A stretch of DNA of 64,000 nt from Sinonovacula constricta (GCA_007844125.1 CM017564.1:20540956-20604955), one strand, 5' to 3'; positions 1 to 10,562 are shown, counted from the first letter of the stretch. The notes: a model not told the origin generated them from the letters alone. Translations and numbers: made by a program.

Positions 1-416
1 TTATGCCAAAACTGACCAATACACCATTTTGGCCCTGAGTTACGGAGTAGACGGGCGGTTATATTGATCCGGTATAACCAATCGGCTAGTCGCGTTGTTC
101 ATGGATTACTTATATTTCCCTATTGTATACATCTTACTTTGTCCTCCTACTTTCCACTCATGTTTCTACTTATTCCCTTATAATATACCGTGTAACGCAA
201 CCCTGTCCCTCTTATTGTCTCCTTTGTACTTAAATCTATTGGACAACCGGCTATACGGATTAATCTGGCATCATTACTTTTTGTAATCTATGTCGGAGTA
301 TAGCACTCTGATATCACTGACGTTGGGAGGTCGGATACCCACTCCATGTCAACGTCCCCTTGTTGGGCTCCGAGGCGGGTGGTGACCCAGAGTGCCGAAA
401 CTTATTACATTACTTC
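1..416. other. No clear gene; probable LINE 5' flank
   Basis: No convincing coding region is visible. The stretch runs straight into the ORF1 at 417 and could be its 5' untranslated region, because the sequence changes character only after the ORF. No internal promoter motif could be named with confidence. Confidence 0.3.
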
Positions 417-1145
417 ATGGCTTCAAAACGCAAATGTTATGAACCGATACCATCAATGTCTTCAGAAGATTCAGACAATGAACTCAGACAAAACCAAAAT
501 TTCCCTCGTTTCCTGGTAATACAATCAATTGAAAAAATACCAATAACTAAAGTTTCACCATTCGTAATTGAAAAAACAATCATAGGACTTATTGGAACAG
601 TTGACTCTATTAAAAAAACTAAAAATGACAGCCTCCTCATTGAAACAAACAGAAAACCAATTTCCGACAAACTTTTAAAACTTAAAGAATTCTGTTCACT
701 CGAAGTGAAAACCTTTCCACACTCATCTCTTAACTTTTCGAAAGGTGTTATTCGTTGCCCCGACCTGTCGGGACTTCCAGAGGAGGAAATCCTGACAGAG
801 CTCACACCACAAGGTGTGAGTGGTGTCAGAAGATTCTCCTTCTTGAAGGCGGGACAGAGAATACCTACCAATACACTTGTCCTAACATTTAACAACCCTA
901 AACTCCCCACCACTATTAAGGTAGGATATCTTAATGTCAAAGTTCAGATTTATATTCCGAATCCGTTACGGTGTTTCGATTGCCAGAAATTTGGTCACCA
1001 CGAGTCATCGTGTACAAATACAATGATTTGCGGACGATGTGGAGAACGCGCCCACGTCCCAAATGTTGAGTGTCAGGCAGAACCGAAGTGTCCAAATTGC
1101 TCTGGACCACACGAATTTTTGCATAATACTATCACAATGATATAG
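417..1145 (+). CDS. LINE ORF1 (gag-like, CCHC zinc knuckles), 3'-truncated
   Basis: Nucleic-acid-binding ORF1 protein of a non-LTR retrotransposon, expected to coat the element RNA. The ATG at 417 (MASKRKC) is preferred over upstream in-frame codons because it opens the basic N-terminus. The last quarter carries a CCHC knuckle CFDCQKFGHHESSC, a second Cys/His cluster CGRCGERAHVPNVEC and the start of a third (CPNC). This arrangement is typical of ORF1 in I/Jockey-type LINEs. The frame leaves recognisable protein at about 1114 and stops soon after in unrelated AT-rich DNA, so the C-terminus is lost. No ORF2 follows. It may be the ORF1 of the RNase H LINE seen elsewhere in the window, but that link is unproven. 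Confidence 0.7.
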   Translation: MASKRKCYEPIPSMSSEDSDNELRQNQNFPRFLVIQSIEKIPITKVSPFVIEKTIIGLIGTVDSIKKTKNDSLLIETNRKPISDKLLKLKEFCSLEVKTFPHSSLNFSKGVIRCPDLSGLPEEEILTELTPQGVSGVRRFSFLKAGQRIPTNTLVLTFNNPKLPTTIKVGYLNVKVQIYIPNPLRCFDCQKFGHHESSCTNTMICGRCGERAHVPNVECQAEPKCPNCSGPHEFLHNTITMI

Positions 1146-1619
1146 AGTTTGTTGTAGAAAAGTTTGATCAAAAACAAAAGACATCAGACATTTTATACTA
1201 TTTATTAAACAAGAAAGTGCAATTTCAACAGTGATTTTTCATTTCATTGATTTTGTCCACATCACATCATGCACTTTATTACATGTATCTTGTACTCATC
1301 ATCATCTCATTGACATTGTTTTTTTTTTATCATGTTGTTTTCATGTTTTTATGCATAAACATTTGTTTGTTCTATTATAAGTGTGGTCGGCTAAAAGTTC
1401 CATAGATGTAGTAAATTGTTTTCTGTTTATTAACTAAAAGTTCCATAGATGTAGTAAATTGTTTTCTGTTTATTAACATTTTTTTTAAACTGTTGGTTTG
1501 TTTTAAAACTTCACCAAAGAAAGTGTTTACTACAAATATATACTATTTACATTTATTTTTGCATAATACTGGAAAAAAATATTAAAAACATTTAATATTG
1601 TTGAACTATGTTACATTTA
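1146..1619. other. AT-rich intergenic DNA with direct repeats
   Basis: No gene is seen. A 16-base direct repeat (ATTTTTGCATAATACT) sits at 1115-1130 and again at 1555-1570, bracketing about 424 bases. A 43-base tandem duplication lies inside. Confidence 0.4.
1391..1476. repeat. 43-bp tandem duplication, two copies
   Basis: The unit beginning CTAAAAGTTCCATAGATG occurs twice back to back (1391-1433 and 1434-1476) with no visible differences, so the duplication is recent. No function is apparent. Confidence 0.85.
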
Positions 1620-1989
1620 GGCCGGACTTAAAATATTTTTGGTTTCCCCTCCCACGACCCAGGTATTTTAGGTATGAGTAAAAAACAAAGCGCCTCGCAA
1701 ACTTCCCGCAGTGATTACTTCCCTTGACGCGTGACGTAATCGCTGTGAGGAGATTGAGCGCCTCGGCGATCATGATGATCAGTTTCGAACTCAACGCATT
1801 TCGAATTTCTGTACCGGAGTTTCGTACTCAATGCATTTCGAATTTCTGTACCGGAACATTTGAACTACGATCAGTTTGTGAAGTAAAAAAAAAATATTAA
1901 ATTGAATTTGTCGATAAATTTTTTTGGGTCGGGACGTTTTTGTCGGGTCGGTCGTGGGAGGGGAAACACAAACAATTTTATTTTAGGCC
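1620..1989. mobile_element. 370-bp MITE, Harbinger-like, TTA target duplication
   Basis: The ends form imperfect terminal inverted repeats of about 40 bases, starting GGCC and sharing the block TTTCCCCTCCCACGACC on opposite strands (left near 1642, right near 1950-1970). The trinucleotide TTA stands immediately outside both ends (1617-1619 and 1990-1992), as expected for PIF/Harbinger insertions. No coding capacity. Inside is a roughly 36-base internal duplication around CATTTCGAATTTCTGTACCG near 1797-1856. The superfamily call rests on TSD length and sequence only. Confidence 0.65.
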
Positions 1990-2212
1990 TTATGTATGTT
2001 TTGAGAAATCAAACACAAAAAAATAAAACATGATTATATATGAAGTATTAGACATTTAATGAAACGTTTTAGAAATAGTTTGTGTAATGAACACAAAAAA
2101 TACAGAGAATATATTTGAAATGAGACAATTAATTAAACATGTAACAATATAATTTATTAAACATGTAACAATATATACATATAATCAATGTTCTCCATTA
2201 CGGGGTAATGTT

Positions 2213-3600
2213 CTATGACTCGTCTGTTCTGAAAAACAAAAAAAAAAATAAAAACGTGTTAGTTTAGTAAAAACACATACTTACCACGTGTAGAACCATG
2301 TAACTATATTCTTTAGTAGTAGCATATTTAAAAAACAACAACACTATTTGTAATATTTTCTTAGAAAATGATGTATTGCGATAACAGCAACAAGGATTTC
2401 AGTAGATGTGTATAACTTCATTGCGATTTAGCAGTGTGTCTCCTTTAAGCTTACTAGACTTCGATCTTTAGACCATCTTGATGCAGGTGAATGTAGAAAA
2501 AACTGATTAAATTTCTCAAGAAAAAAAAAATGTGTAAATTGCACTTTGAATGCAAAAGTAGATATATGTTTAACTCTTGAACAAACTGAAACGAAGTTGA
2601 ATCGCTCAAGTTCTCTGATTTTTAAGATTATTTATTTGACCAAACTGATTCTCGTACAATAAATGTTTAGTGACTCATTGTTTTAAAAAATCTATTGACA
2701 TCTCTTTAGATAAATGCTTAATTACGATAAATTTACTTAGTAAAATGATTTTAACAGATGTATTCTTTTTTTTTAATTTCTAGTCCCATAAACAATATGA
2801 AATCAATGTTCGAGCTGTTAATAATATAAACGATTGAAAAAAGGAAACTAATTGTATATACCTTCGCCTTTTAGCTGGCGGGGGACTGCAATTTGGGGTA
2901 TTCTGATCATCTTCATCTTCTCCTGTCCTAAAAAAGTAAATATTGTCAAAATTCAACTACGAGTATTTCAATCTTGGATAACACATAACACAGATGTTCA
3001 AGCGCTTAAATTCTCTGCATTAAAGATTCGACATTGTATGGTTAGATTATGATTCCTTACAAAAATAAATATAATGGTAAAAATGAATTCATCATTTAGT
3101 ACTGTTAAAAAATCCTCAAAATAACATTGCTTCATTAAAAAACTTTTTATCACTCATATTTCAACTTTATTCAAATTGTTAATAAACAAATGTGAAATCA
3201 TTATACAAGCTGAAAAAAAGAAACATAAACAAATAAACATGAAAAACGGAATTGTATATACCTTAGAGTCGGAGGACTGTACATCAGAAGAGAATTTGAA
3301 TCACTGTCGTCATCATCATCGTCATCATCATCATCCCCGCCTGATGCTTGTTTTAATATATTTTTTGCGTCTCGGGTTCTTTCTAATAAATTATCCAAAG
3401 TTGCAAGGCGCGAACGGAGAGAATTTATGAATCTCTCCACCTCTGACAACGTTGGAGCATCAGTTGATACGGGGATGTTGGATGTCCTACCGTTGTTTTC
3501 TGATCTCAAAATCTCCCTAAACTCCCATATAAAGTCAGCAGACAATCGCTGCTGATAATCTAGCATTTGTGCCAGCAACTGCACTATTGCAATGAGCTGT
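2213..3600 (-). CDS. Three-exon acidic nuclear-type gene, function unknown
   Basis: Unrecognised spliced gene read right to left. Exon A (to 3262) contains a helical stretch, then a run of ten Asp, and ends ..SPPTL before a GTATAT donor. Exon B is 2872-2937, with a T-rich acceptor and the same GTATAT donor, and encodes an acidic segment followed by PPPAKRRR, a likely nuclear localisation signal. Exon C opens at 2228 after TTTTTCAG and ends TDES-stop at 2213. An AATAAA follows at about 2153-2158. All junctions keep phase 2. Upstream of 3600 the same frame continues as a plausible N-terminus from an ATG near 3715 (MTSERTPRV), but one in-frame TAA lies at about 3600. The gene is therefore either broken by one nonsense codon, or starts with a separate short exon, since an AG acceptor overlaps that spot. 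The product is probably nuclear; no family is recognised. Confidence 0.5.
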
Positions 3601-3895
3601 TAAATCATGGTGTTTTTGCGAGTATGAAGTTTTTCGTTGTGAGTTTGATTCTTTAATAACGCAGTTTTTATAGGTAAGAAATTATCGGGTACTCTGGGCG
3701 TTCTTTCAGAGGTCATCTTCACCTTCTTTCAGAGATCAGACGTCAGTGTCATTTTCGTATATTATTAATCTCGCTAGATCGTATCTGAGATGATAAATTT
3801 GTTGATGGATTTAATATCACGTTTACACTTAGACATTTTGCAACATCCTACCGTGAGAGGTCGGAATCTAATTCAGAGCAAGCAGGGTTCGTACG

Positions 3896-4085
3896 TTCCT
3901 ACCCATTTCAATATACCTCTCGGGTTTTTTTACACGTGGATGGTAAACCACTGTTACATAGGGCACCGGCTTCTTTTTCAAAGTCTCATCCGAAAGGTTT
4001 GGTCCTATGCGGAATTTAAACTCACGACCCAGGATCACAGTCGAATGCGTACCAACTCGACCACTTCAACCAGTAAGATTCATAA
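3896..4085 (-). mobile_element. tRNA-derived SINE, reverse orientation
   Basis: Read on the minus strand, the segment opens with a tRNA-like box A (TGGTCGAGTTGGTACGC) and, about 40 bases on, a degenerate box B (GTGAGTTTAAATTCC). About 120 bases of non-tRNA body follow. This is the layout of a Pol III-transcribed SINE. The second box has lost consensus bases, so the copy is old. Boundaries are approximate and no target duplication was found. Confidence 0.5.
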
Positions 4086-4554
4086 CACATTACCTATTTT
4101 GTATAGTGTATTTGAACAGCTAACAAATTAGATGCTATTCTATTAGCACATATACATCAAATATCTCTTAACATCAAGTAAACTAATAAACACAAACTTA
4201 ATGTAAATAACAAGTATACATCAAGCTCGATGAGGTGTTTAAGTACATTCCACTTCGTTAGTGGTTGATCTTATGACGTTCCTAACGTTACAGTTTACAA
4301 ATAGCATAAGACCGTTAATAAAACAAACGCAAATACACACATGTATCATTTAGAATCTTAAACACGTTAACCACATATGATTTGAAGTTTTGAACAAATC
4401 AGGATCAACATATTCTTCTGGACATACTTACATTTTACTATTTAATTCGATCATGCAGTGTCAGATCATCAGCATACTTCGGGTACATATACAAACAAGG
4501 GACGTAAACGCGTCACGCCGAAGTATTCCGCGAGTACGATTAACCTCCTTTGAC

Positions 4555-4595
4555 CCAGAGGACAATTTTGCTCCCGGGAGCAAATTGTCCTCTGG
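4555..4595. repeat. 41-bp near-perfect palindrome
   Basis: CCAGAGGACAATTTTGCTCC is followed at once by its own reverse complement with a single base missing, centred on CCCGGG. It can form a stem of about 20 base pairs with essentially no loop. It sits inside a degraded minus-strand reading frame (about 4540-4790, with a Thr-rich segment and one in-frame stop). Confidence 0.85.
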
Positions 4596-4988
4596 TTTTT
4601 ACCCTACTATCACGTAGGATCTCTAACTTCCTCTGCAGCATCGCTATACAGCGATCCATATCACTGTTTGTAACTTCACCCTCGGTAGCTGTTGTTGTTG
4701 CTGTCGTTGTTGATGGAATTTATTGATCAATAGTACTTGATACTGAAGAAAGATTGGTCATTGAAAACATGTTTTCTAAGTGTAATGTCATGTTCTTACA
4801 TATGACGATATGTTAATAAGATAAAACACTTCAATAAGGCGAGAAGATATCGTATAATTAAGCGCTGGTATGTTTGAAATTCCGGTTTACATGCGCTGCT
4901 GTTTTTTGTTGTTTCTTTTCCCCAAAATATTTTATTTCAAAGCGTATCAAGTAATATGTAAGAGTCATAAAAAAATCTTGTATTTCAG

Positions 4989-5273
4989 CTGTCGTTAGCT
5001 TACCTTCTTGGCGTGTCTATAGGACTCCTTGTGAGTTTGTGTGTTGTCTTGGTTGGGAGATGGTTCCTTTCGAGATCGACCCCGCCCCTATCCCAGCCAG
5101 CCGAGCGACGTCGCCCAGTTTACCTGCCAGATCCAGCTGCCCCTCGTCCAGAGGCAGACTGGCGAGCCCGACGCCCTCGACCACGTCTAGGTCTGAGACC
5201 CTCCCCTCCTAGGCACCCGTTTGCCAGGCCACCCCTGCAGACATACAAGTCTGCGAGTAAAGCAAGCTTATAA
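4989..5273 (+). CDS. Terminal exon: transmembrane helix plus Pro/Arg-rich tail
   Basis: The last exon of an unrecognised single-pass membrane protein. It starts after a good acceptor (TTGTATTTCAG, ending 4988), and translation in the open frame gives a hydrophobic helix (residues 4-24, LAYLLGVSIGLLVSLCVVLV). GRW..SR follows as a stop-transfer signal, then about 65 residues rich in Pro and Arg up to a TAA. GC content is clearly higher than the surrounding DNA, which supports coding. A second candidate exon follows at 5696-5803. The signal peptide and extracellular exons are not in view. Interpretation as a type I membrane protein is inference. Confidence 0.5.
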   Translation: MSLAYLLGVSIGLLVSLCVVLVGRWFLSRSTPPLSQPAERRRPVYLPDPAAPRPEADWRARRPRPRLGLRPSPPRHPFARPPLQTYKSASKASL

Positions 5274-5695
5274 TCACTGCTTTAAACCTTTTTTAACCTA
5301 CAGGCATGAGTTTCTGTAAATTGTTGTAATAGATTTGAGATAAATAAAATTATATATACATGAATAAAAACACAAATTACCCAACTTTCATTTATTATTT
5401 GGTTTATCTGCTGATCTACAGTAGGTCAGTGGTTCTACTATATTATTGGTCTGACGTTTTCCTCAACAGATGATACCTGGATGTTGCTAGTGATAGTTAT
5501 TATCAAGCTCAGGCAAATCAAAGATCCAGATTAGTCAGCTACTGCTGCAAAGTCTCAGGACTTGCTCTGCCTGTGGATTCAAGCAAATGATTTAAAAAAG
5601 AAAGGATTATTTAAGACAGAAAAATGTTAATAGATATGCTGTCCCTCTGTTAGAGCTCTTTTACGTATTGTTTCATTTTTATACTCTCCTTACAG

Positions 5696-5803
5696 CATAA
5701 AGCTCTGGAGTCGGAGAAGGAGGACCTTCCCACTCCCATTAGACCCCGCCCTAACGGAAAGCTAAATGGGATTAAATGCATTGTTTTATTTTTTTTTTAT
5801 TAA
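5696..5803 (+). CDS. Possible alternative 3' exon of the same membrane-protein gene
   Basis: After the acceptor CTCCTTACAG the frame reads HKALESEKEDLPTPIRPRP and on to a TAA. Charged, proline-rich residues suit a cytoplasmic tail, and it lies 420 bases downstream of the transmembrane exon. Without transcripts it may equally be a chance open stretch. Confidence 0.3.
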   Translation, partial: HKALESEKEDLPTPIRPRPNGKLNGIKCIVLFFFY

Positions 5804-6717
5804 GCAAAGCCCTATTTTAAAACTGGCTTACATTTTAAGTCCTAAAATTGATCGGCCGGAAAATATATCTAAACTATATATAAAATGATGTGATTTAATT
5901 TCATCCATACTGATTTTGACAATTAATGTTTTAAATAAAAAAATAGTTTAAATGAAATATTAGATCCCGGCTGGGGGCACCGGATCGTAAAATTTTAATT
6001 ATATAAATACAGACGTGCAGCGTGCCTTTGGTTCTACGCAGACATTTGCCTGGGGTCTTCCGCCATCAAATAGCGGGACGTCGCTATAATGATAACAAAT
6101 TGTCGCTTCGATGCATTAAAAATGTATTTACATATAACTGTATCTCAACGTTGCACATAGATATTGTAACACATCGTTAGCTCTGAGCTACAAATAAAAC
6201 TAATATACGTACGTAAACAACATAAGGTCCTTGTCTCATTAGAGAGACTCAGAGTAGACACGTAATAACTACGTGTCCTTACAATTCATATATTGATATA
6301 TTTTTGAGTTCTTAGGAAACTATGTCTTCAGTCTCAAGTAATGAACTGTGAGTATACATAGGCATTTTTTACAATGAACATTCCTATACATAAGACATAT
6401 TTGTGATATAAAACTGTGATAATATAATCTTTACATATTTTACTTAGTGGCAATATTGACTAATTTGTGATAAACAAAGATACGTGTTTCAGTTTGTGAC
6501 TTTATACTACAATATTTAAAATAGATTTTTTAACCTCCCAGAATGTTAATATGAATAGAAATAATGTATTTTGTGTTTTTAAGGTACACCGTAAATTCGT
6601 AAGATAAAATTATTTTTCATAACAACAGCGAAGCTAGAAGATTGCAATAACCATCCACACACAGACACCAACACATTAAAACATCAGGTCATTCCTATAA
6701 TTTTCATGCTATAGTGT
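5804..6717. other. Intergenic; contains a SINE core remnant
   Basis: No gene is recognised. Bases 6030-6125 hold a remnant with GGTTCTACGCAGACATTTGC and GCTATAATGAT, shared with the two SINEs at 21.4 and 22.4 kb. The rest is AT-rich and unremarkable up to the left LTR. Confidence 0.5.
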
Positions 6718-6797
6718 TGTAGTGGACGGCTAATAGACTGGGACCGTAACTGAGACCGGGACTGACTGGACCCGCAGACTACGCGGGGCCCCCGGTC

Positions 6798-6805
6798 TAT
6801 AAATA
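6798..6805 (+). promoter_or_regulatory. LTR TATA box
   Basis: TATAAATA in the 5' LTR; transcription would start about 30 bases downstream, near 6830. The matching position in the 3' LTR reads TATCAATA, one of the few LTR differences. Confidence 0.6.
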
Positions 6806-6912
6806 GACAGGACGGTCGAGGAGAGACGCAGAACGCAAGATCTCTCAAACAAGACAAGTCGCCAGATTAAGTTGTATAGTGATAGTAGTCAAGAAGAAGG
6901 GCCCCGCACAGA

Positions 6913-6921
6913 CAGGTAAGT
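6913..6921 (+). promoter_or_regulatory. Splice donor within LTR leader
   Basis: CAG|GTAAGT is a full consensus donor, conserved in both LTR copies. It can pair with the acceptor at 10558-10559 to remove gag-pol and place the TatD ORF first on a subgenomic mRNA, as retroviruses do for env. Use of this site is inferred. Confidence 0.5.
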
Positions 6922-6978
6922 ACCTAACCTCATTACTAGTAGTAGCTCTAGTTGTATTAGCAGTAGTAAATACTTCAT

Positions 6979-6991
6979 TGGTGTCAGAAGT
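6979..6991 (+). other. Primer binding site, tRNA-Leu type
   Basis: TGGTGTCAGAAGT begins one base after the LTR and matches the complement of a tRNA-Leu 3' end including CCA (recalled consensus, not searched). This primes minus-strand DNA synthesis. Confidence 0.7.
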
Positions 6992-7163
6992 TCAAAATAG
7001 GAAACGCTTGTAAAATTTTGTTGACATTTTCCACCATCTTGTTTTTGAAAATTTTGGCGGGAAATTTGAAAAAAAAAATATTTTTTTCTTTCGGACCATC
7101 CTGAATCCTTCAGATTACATTCATTTAATTATTTAATTTTTCTTGTTAATCTTTTTCAACAAA

Positions 7164-8559
7164 ATGGCTATGAGTAATGAGGATATGGGCCTGCTAAGAG
7201 TGAATTACCTTAGCGAAGTGGAATTGATGTCAATTCCAGGAATTGGGCAGTCATTGGCAAGGACAATAGTCTCTTTAAGACAGCTCCATGGCAATATCGA
7301 TAAAGGAGGTTCTTAGTAGACGACAATTGCCAGAGGAAATATTGTCGAAATTAGACTTCAAGCCTAATGCAGATTATACTGCTGTCAAGGAACCCCAAGC
7401 CTTGGATATTGACACCCGTCCCAGTACAATTACTGGGACAGGGAGAAGTGATACATCAGACCACTTCTTGCATAAATCAGATTCTGATTTAAGTCTACTT
7501 GATTCAATTCTTTGGCCCAAAGTACCAAAAAGTGAACCGATTGGAGAGGAGGCACGATTGAGGAGGCTCTATACGCCTAATGTGTTCAAATCTCCAATGA
7601 TCCAATCGGTCCATAAAATTGCAGATGTAGGCAATCAAGGGATCTCAAACCCTGAGCGTCTAATCAAACTTCCCGAAAGACGAAGAACTCTACCGGCTAT
7701 ACCGGTGCATTCAGGAGGGCAATCCCTACAAAGGGAACGTCTGTTCCTGAAGGACATACCGAAAGATATGACTTATGATGGTAGAGCTACTTGGCAGTCT
7801 TTTGAGTTAAAGTTTCTGCATTATGCGGAGGCCATGGATTGGACGACTAGCCAACAGAAGATAGCGCTGCTTCATGTTCTGACTGGAAAGGCGCTTGACT
7901 TCTGTGCAAGATTGATGAAGTGTGAGCCAAGCATCACCTTCACAAATCTGATGTTAAAAATGGACCGTCGCTTCGGTGCATAAATTCCAGCTTCTGCACA
8001 GGCCAAATTTAACACAGCAGTACAAACCAAAGGCGAAGCTCTGCAAGATTGGGCTGATAGGGTGCATCAGTTGGCCACTGATGCATTCTACCATATATCA
8101 GAGGAGTACTGCAACCAGCAGGCTATAGACAGATTCTGTCAGGGCTTGTTGGACGTAGAAGCCGGGCATGAAACCTTCATGCAAAGGTTTACAAGTATGG
8201 AAGATGCTGTGAATAATGTCAGCCTCTATTTACACTCCAAACGACAGATGTCGCAACGAAGAGTGGATCCTAGTATTCGCTTTTCGGCGGAAAATTACGA
8301 TGAAGGCGTAGCTCAGGTCTGCGCTGTGAATCGTAATGCTTCGCAGACATCTGATGTATCATCCCTCAAAAGCGAAATTGAAGAACTTCGCAAGGATATA
8401 AGGACGTTGGTGATGCGGGGAGGTAGGGGAGGTACTGGCAGAAGATGCTGGAAGTGTGGTGAACCAGGACATTTCCAAAGGAATTGCCTGAAAGAGTCTT
8501 TAAACTCCAGGAGGTCGAGCCAAAGAGCCGACGCTCGACCAACCAGGGAGGCTCGTTAA
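7164..8559 (+). pseudogene. gag: gag: helix-hairpin-helix, capsid-like region, CCHC knuckle
   Basis: Structural protein of the LTR element. From the ATG at 7164 the N-terminus shows a helix-hairpin-helix pattern (ELMSIPGIGQSLARTIVSLR), a non-sequence-specific DNA-binding fold seen in some invertebrate Ty3 gags. A one-base insertion near 7305 shifts the frame, and the protein continues as the frame from 7288. A nonsense TAA stands at 7981-7983, after which homologous capsid-like helices continue (8062 onward). A zinc knuckle CWKCGEPGHFQRNC lies at 8447-8488, followed by a basic tail. Two lesions therefore split what was one ORF of about 460 codons. The gag/protease junction downstream is disturbed by an inverted insertion. 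Confidence 0.8.
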
Positions 8560-8587
8560 AAGCCAATACTAAAGCTAAAACCAATGG

Positions 8588-8672
8588 TCATAGGCTGGTT
8601 GCAGTACTCCTCTGATATATGGTAGAATGCATCAGTGGCCAACTGATGCATCTATCAGCCCAATCTTGCAGC
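8588..8672 (-). repeat. Inverted templated insertion copied from gag
   Basis: About 83 bases here are the reverse complement of 8041-8126 inside gag (shared block CAGTACTCCTCTGATATATG on opposite strands), with only small gaps. It interrupts the gag-protease junction and creates a spurious open frame. This is a local copy-and-invert event. Confidence 0.85.
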
Positions 8673-9662
8673 CAAAGGTTGGCAAAAGTCTGGAAATTGT
8701 CGTGGTCCAGATGCTCAAATCAATGTCAGCATTTACTCTCCCAGTAAGGGTAAATGACAGGCATATTGATGCAGTAGTGGACTCAGCTGCGGATGTTACG
8801 ATTATCTCTGAGAAGCTTTATTCTTCACTGAATAGAAAACCAAAGAAGGTAAAATCAATACATCTGGAAAAGAATTGTCAATGGAAGGATTTATTGCCGA
8901 GCCAATAAGTATTGGAATATGTCAATCAATCTACAAGGGGCCTATATATGTTGCACCTATAGAGCAAGATATGCTACTGGGTATTGACTTGCTCAAAAAA
9001 GGGCAAGCAATCCTAGATGTTGGAATGGGAACTCTCGAGTATGGGGGAGAAAGGATCACCCTTTCTGTTGATAAAAACACGGTAAACCCCATTGTAGCAA
9101 GAGTAAGCGTGGCAAAAAGATGTGTCATTCCACCCCATTCAATTGCTAAGATTAGGTGTACCATGAATGGAAACCTTGGAGACTATATGATTGAACCAAA
9201 GGAGGATGGAAAGGTATTCGGTCCAAGAGTACTGCATAATGATGGAGACGAGCCGGTAATGTGTATTTTTAACACAACCGATCGTCATCAGACTCTAAAG
9301 AAGGGACGAGAGATTGGAAGAGCATATCCAATTGGCAAAATCATGGAAAATAAAAAATCTATGACACGTCAAGCGGATGTTAAAGTCAATCAGGTGAGGA
9401 AATCTCGCAGAAAGCTGCCTTCTGTACCTAAGCAGGGGAACGTAACTGCGATTCCAGATCACCTGAAAGACACAATTGAAGTTTCCCAGAAACATTTGAC
9501 AAAGACAGAAAGCGAGAGACTCAGTAAATTATTGGTCTCGTATGAAGATGTCTTTGCAAAAAATGAGTTTCACTTGGGGACTTTCAATGCTATAGAACAT
9601 CAAATCGACACTGGCGAAGCAAAGCCAGTGAAGATGAGATTGAGACGGACACCCGTGGGTTT
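8673..9662 (+). pseudogene. pol: Retropepsin and start of reverse transcriptase (pol, N-terminal part)
   Basis: The aspartic protease of the element, cutting the polyprotein. The active-site motif reads VDSAADVTIISEKLY (8770s), an Ala variant of the usual D-T/S-G, followed in a shifted frame (break near 8870) by the flap region and the conserved MLLGIDLLKKG. A linker of about 200 residues leads to the first reverse transcriptase strand (KPVKMRLRRTPVGF, about 9625-9662), where a large in-frame deletion begins. The polymerase palm, RNase H and integrase N-terminus are all missing. Confidence 0.75.
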
Positions 9663-10523
9663 TGCGGATCAGGGTAGAAACTTCGAGTCTAAACTCTTTG
9701 CAAAGCTCTGTGAAATTCTGGAAATTCACAAAGCAAGAACAACTCCCTATCGACCGTCTGTAAATGGGCAAGTGGAACGCTTTAATCGCACATAGTCGAA
9801 GCGATAAGGTGTTACATAGATGATGCTCAAAATCAATGGGACCGTCATTTGCAACAGATTGCTGGGGCTTTGAGAAGTGCAGTGAATAGAAATACTGGCT
9901 TCACACCCAACAAACTGATGCTAGGGAGGGAGGTGAACATACCAGCTCATTTAATGTTCCCTCACCGATCCGTGGAACCAGTCACAACTGAGGAATATGT
10001 GGCAACCCTGATGAAAAACATCGAGTCCGCTCACAATGTAGCAAGACAAAAGCTGCAAACATCTAGTAAAAGAATGAAACGAGACTACGATGTAAGGATC
10101 TTGACCAGGAATTACAAAGAGGGAGACATGGTATATCTTTTGGATAGAGCTGTATTGAAAGGGAGCTGTAAAAAGTTGTCCCCTCCTTGGAAAGGTCCTG
10201 CAGTGATTTCTGAGAAATTGTCAGAATCACTTTTCAGGGTGAAACTGAAAAACTCCTTATTTGTCGTGAACCATGATCGCATGAAGCTGTGCTCGGACCG
10301 GAGTGTCCCCGTATGGATTCAGCAGTGCCGGTTGAACCCAACCAACGCTGCAGACAGGATCATCGACAAAGATATGTACTGTACCTGTAGGCAACCCTGG
10401 CAGGGACGTTTTATGATACAGTGCGATGGTTGTGATGAATGGTTTCATGGTTCTTGTGTAAATATTACTGCATCGGAAGCTATCAACATTGATAAATTTT
10501 GGTGCGGTAAATGTAAACAGTAG
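9663..10523 (+). pseudogene. pol: Integrase C-terminal half with PHD finger
   Basis: It begins inside the integrase core at ADQGRNFESKLF (second catalytic Asp region) and runs through YRPSVNGQVERFNRT, which carries the catalytic Glu. A one-base frameshift follows near 9790, then the C-terminal part with a GPY/F-like segment (SPPWKGPAVISEKL near 10180). The last 50 residues (10373-10520) form a C4HC3 PHD finger: CTC, CDGC, WFHGSC, WCGKC. In other Ty3 elements this position is often a chromodomain that steers integration to modified histones, so a PHD histone reader would be a functional substitute (inference). The first catalytic Asp is lost in the upstream deletion. Confidence 0.8.
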
Positions 10524-10562
10524 CCTGCATTGTCAACAAAGTGTTCATTTATCTTTCAGAAA

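Larger units (their letters stand above)
6718..6977 (+). repeat. 5' LTR (260 bp)
   Basis: It matches the copy at 12975-13234 except at about three positions. It contains a TATA box (TATAAATA, 6798-6805) and, near its 3' end, a consensus splice donor CAG|GTAAGT at 6915/6916, so transcripts started in the LTR carry a donor in their 5' leader. Confidence 0.95.

Noticed and set aside
437..940. Minus-strand gene opposite LINE ORF1
   Set aside because: It is a mirror frame of the zinc-knuckle ORF1, with no motif of its own.
8627..8720. Separate small gene before the protease
   Set aside because: Its first codons come from the inverted gag insertion, so the frame is an artefact.
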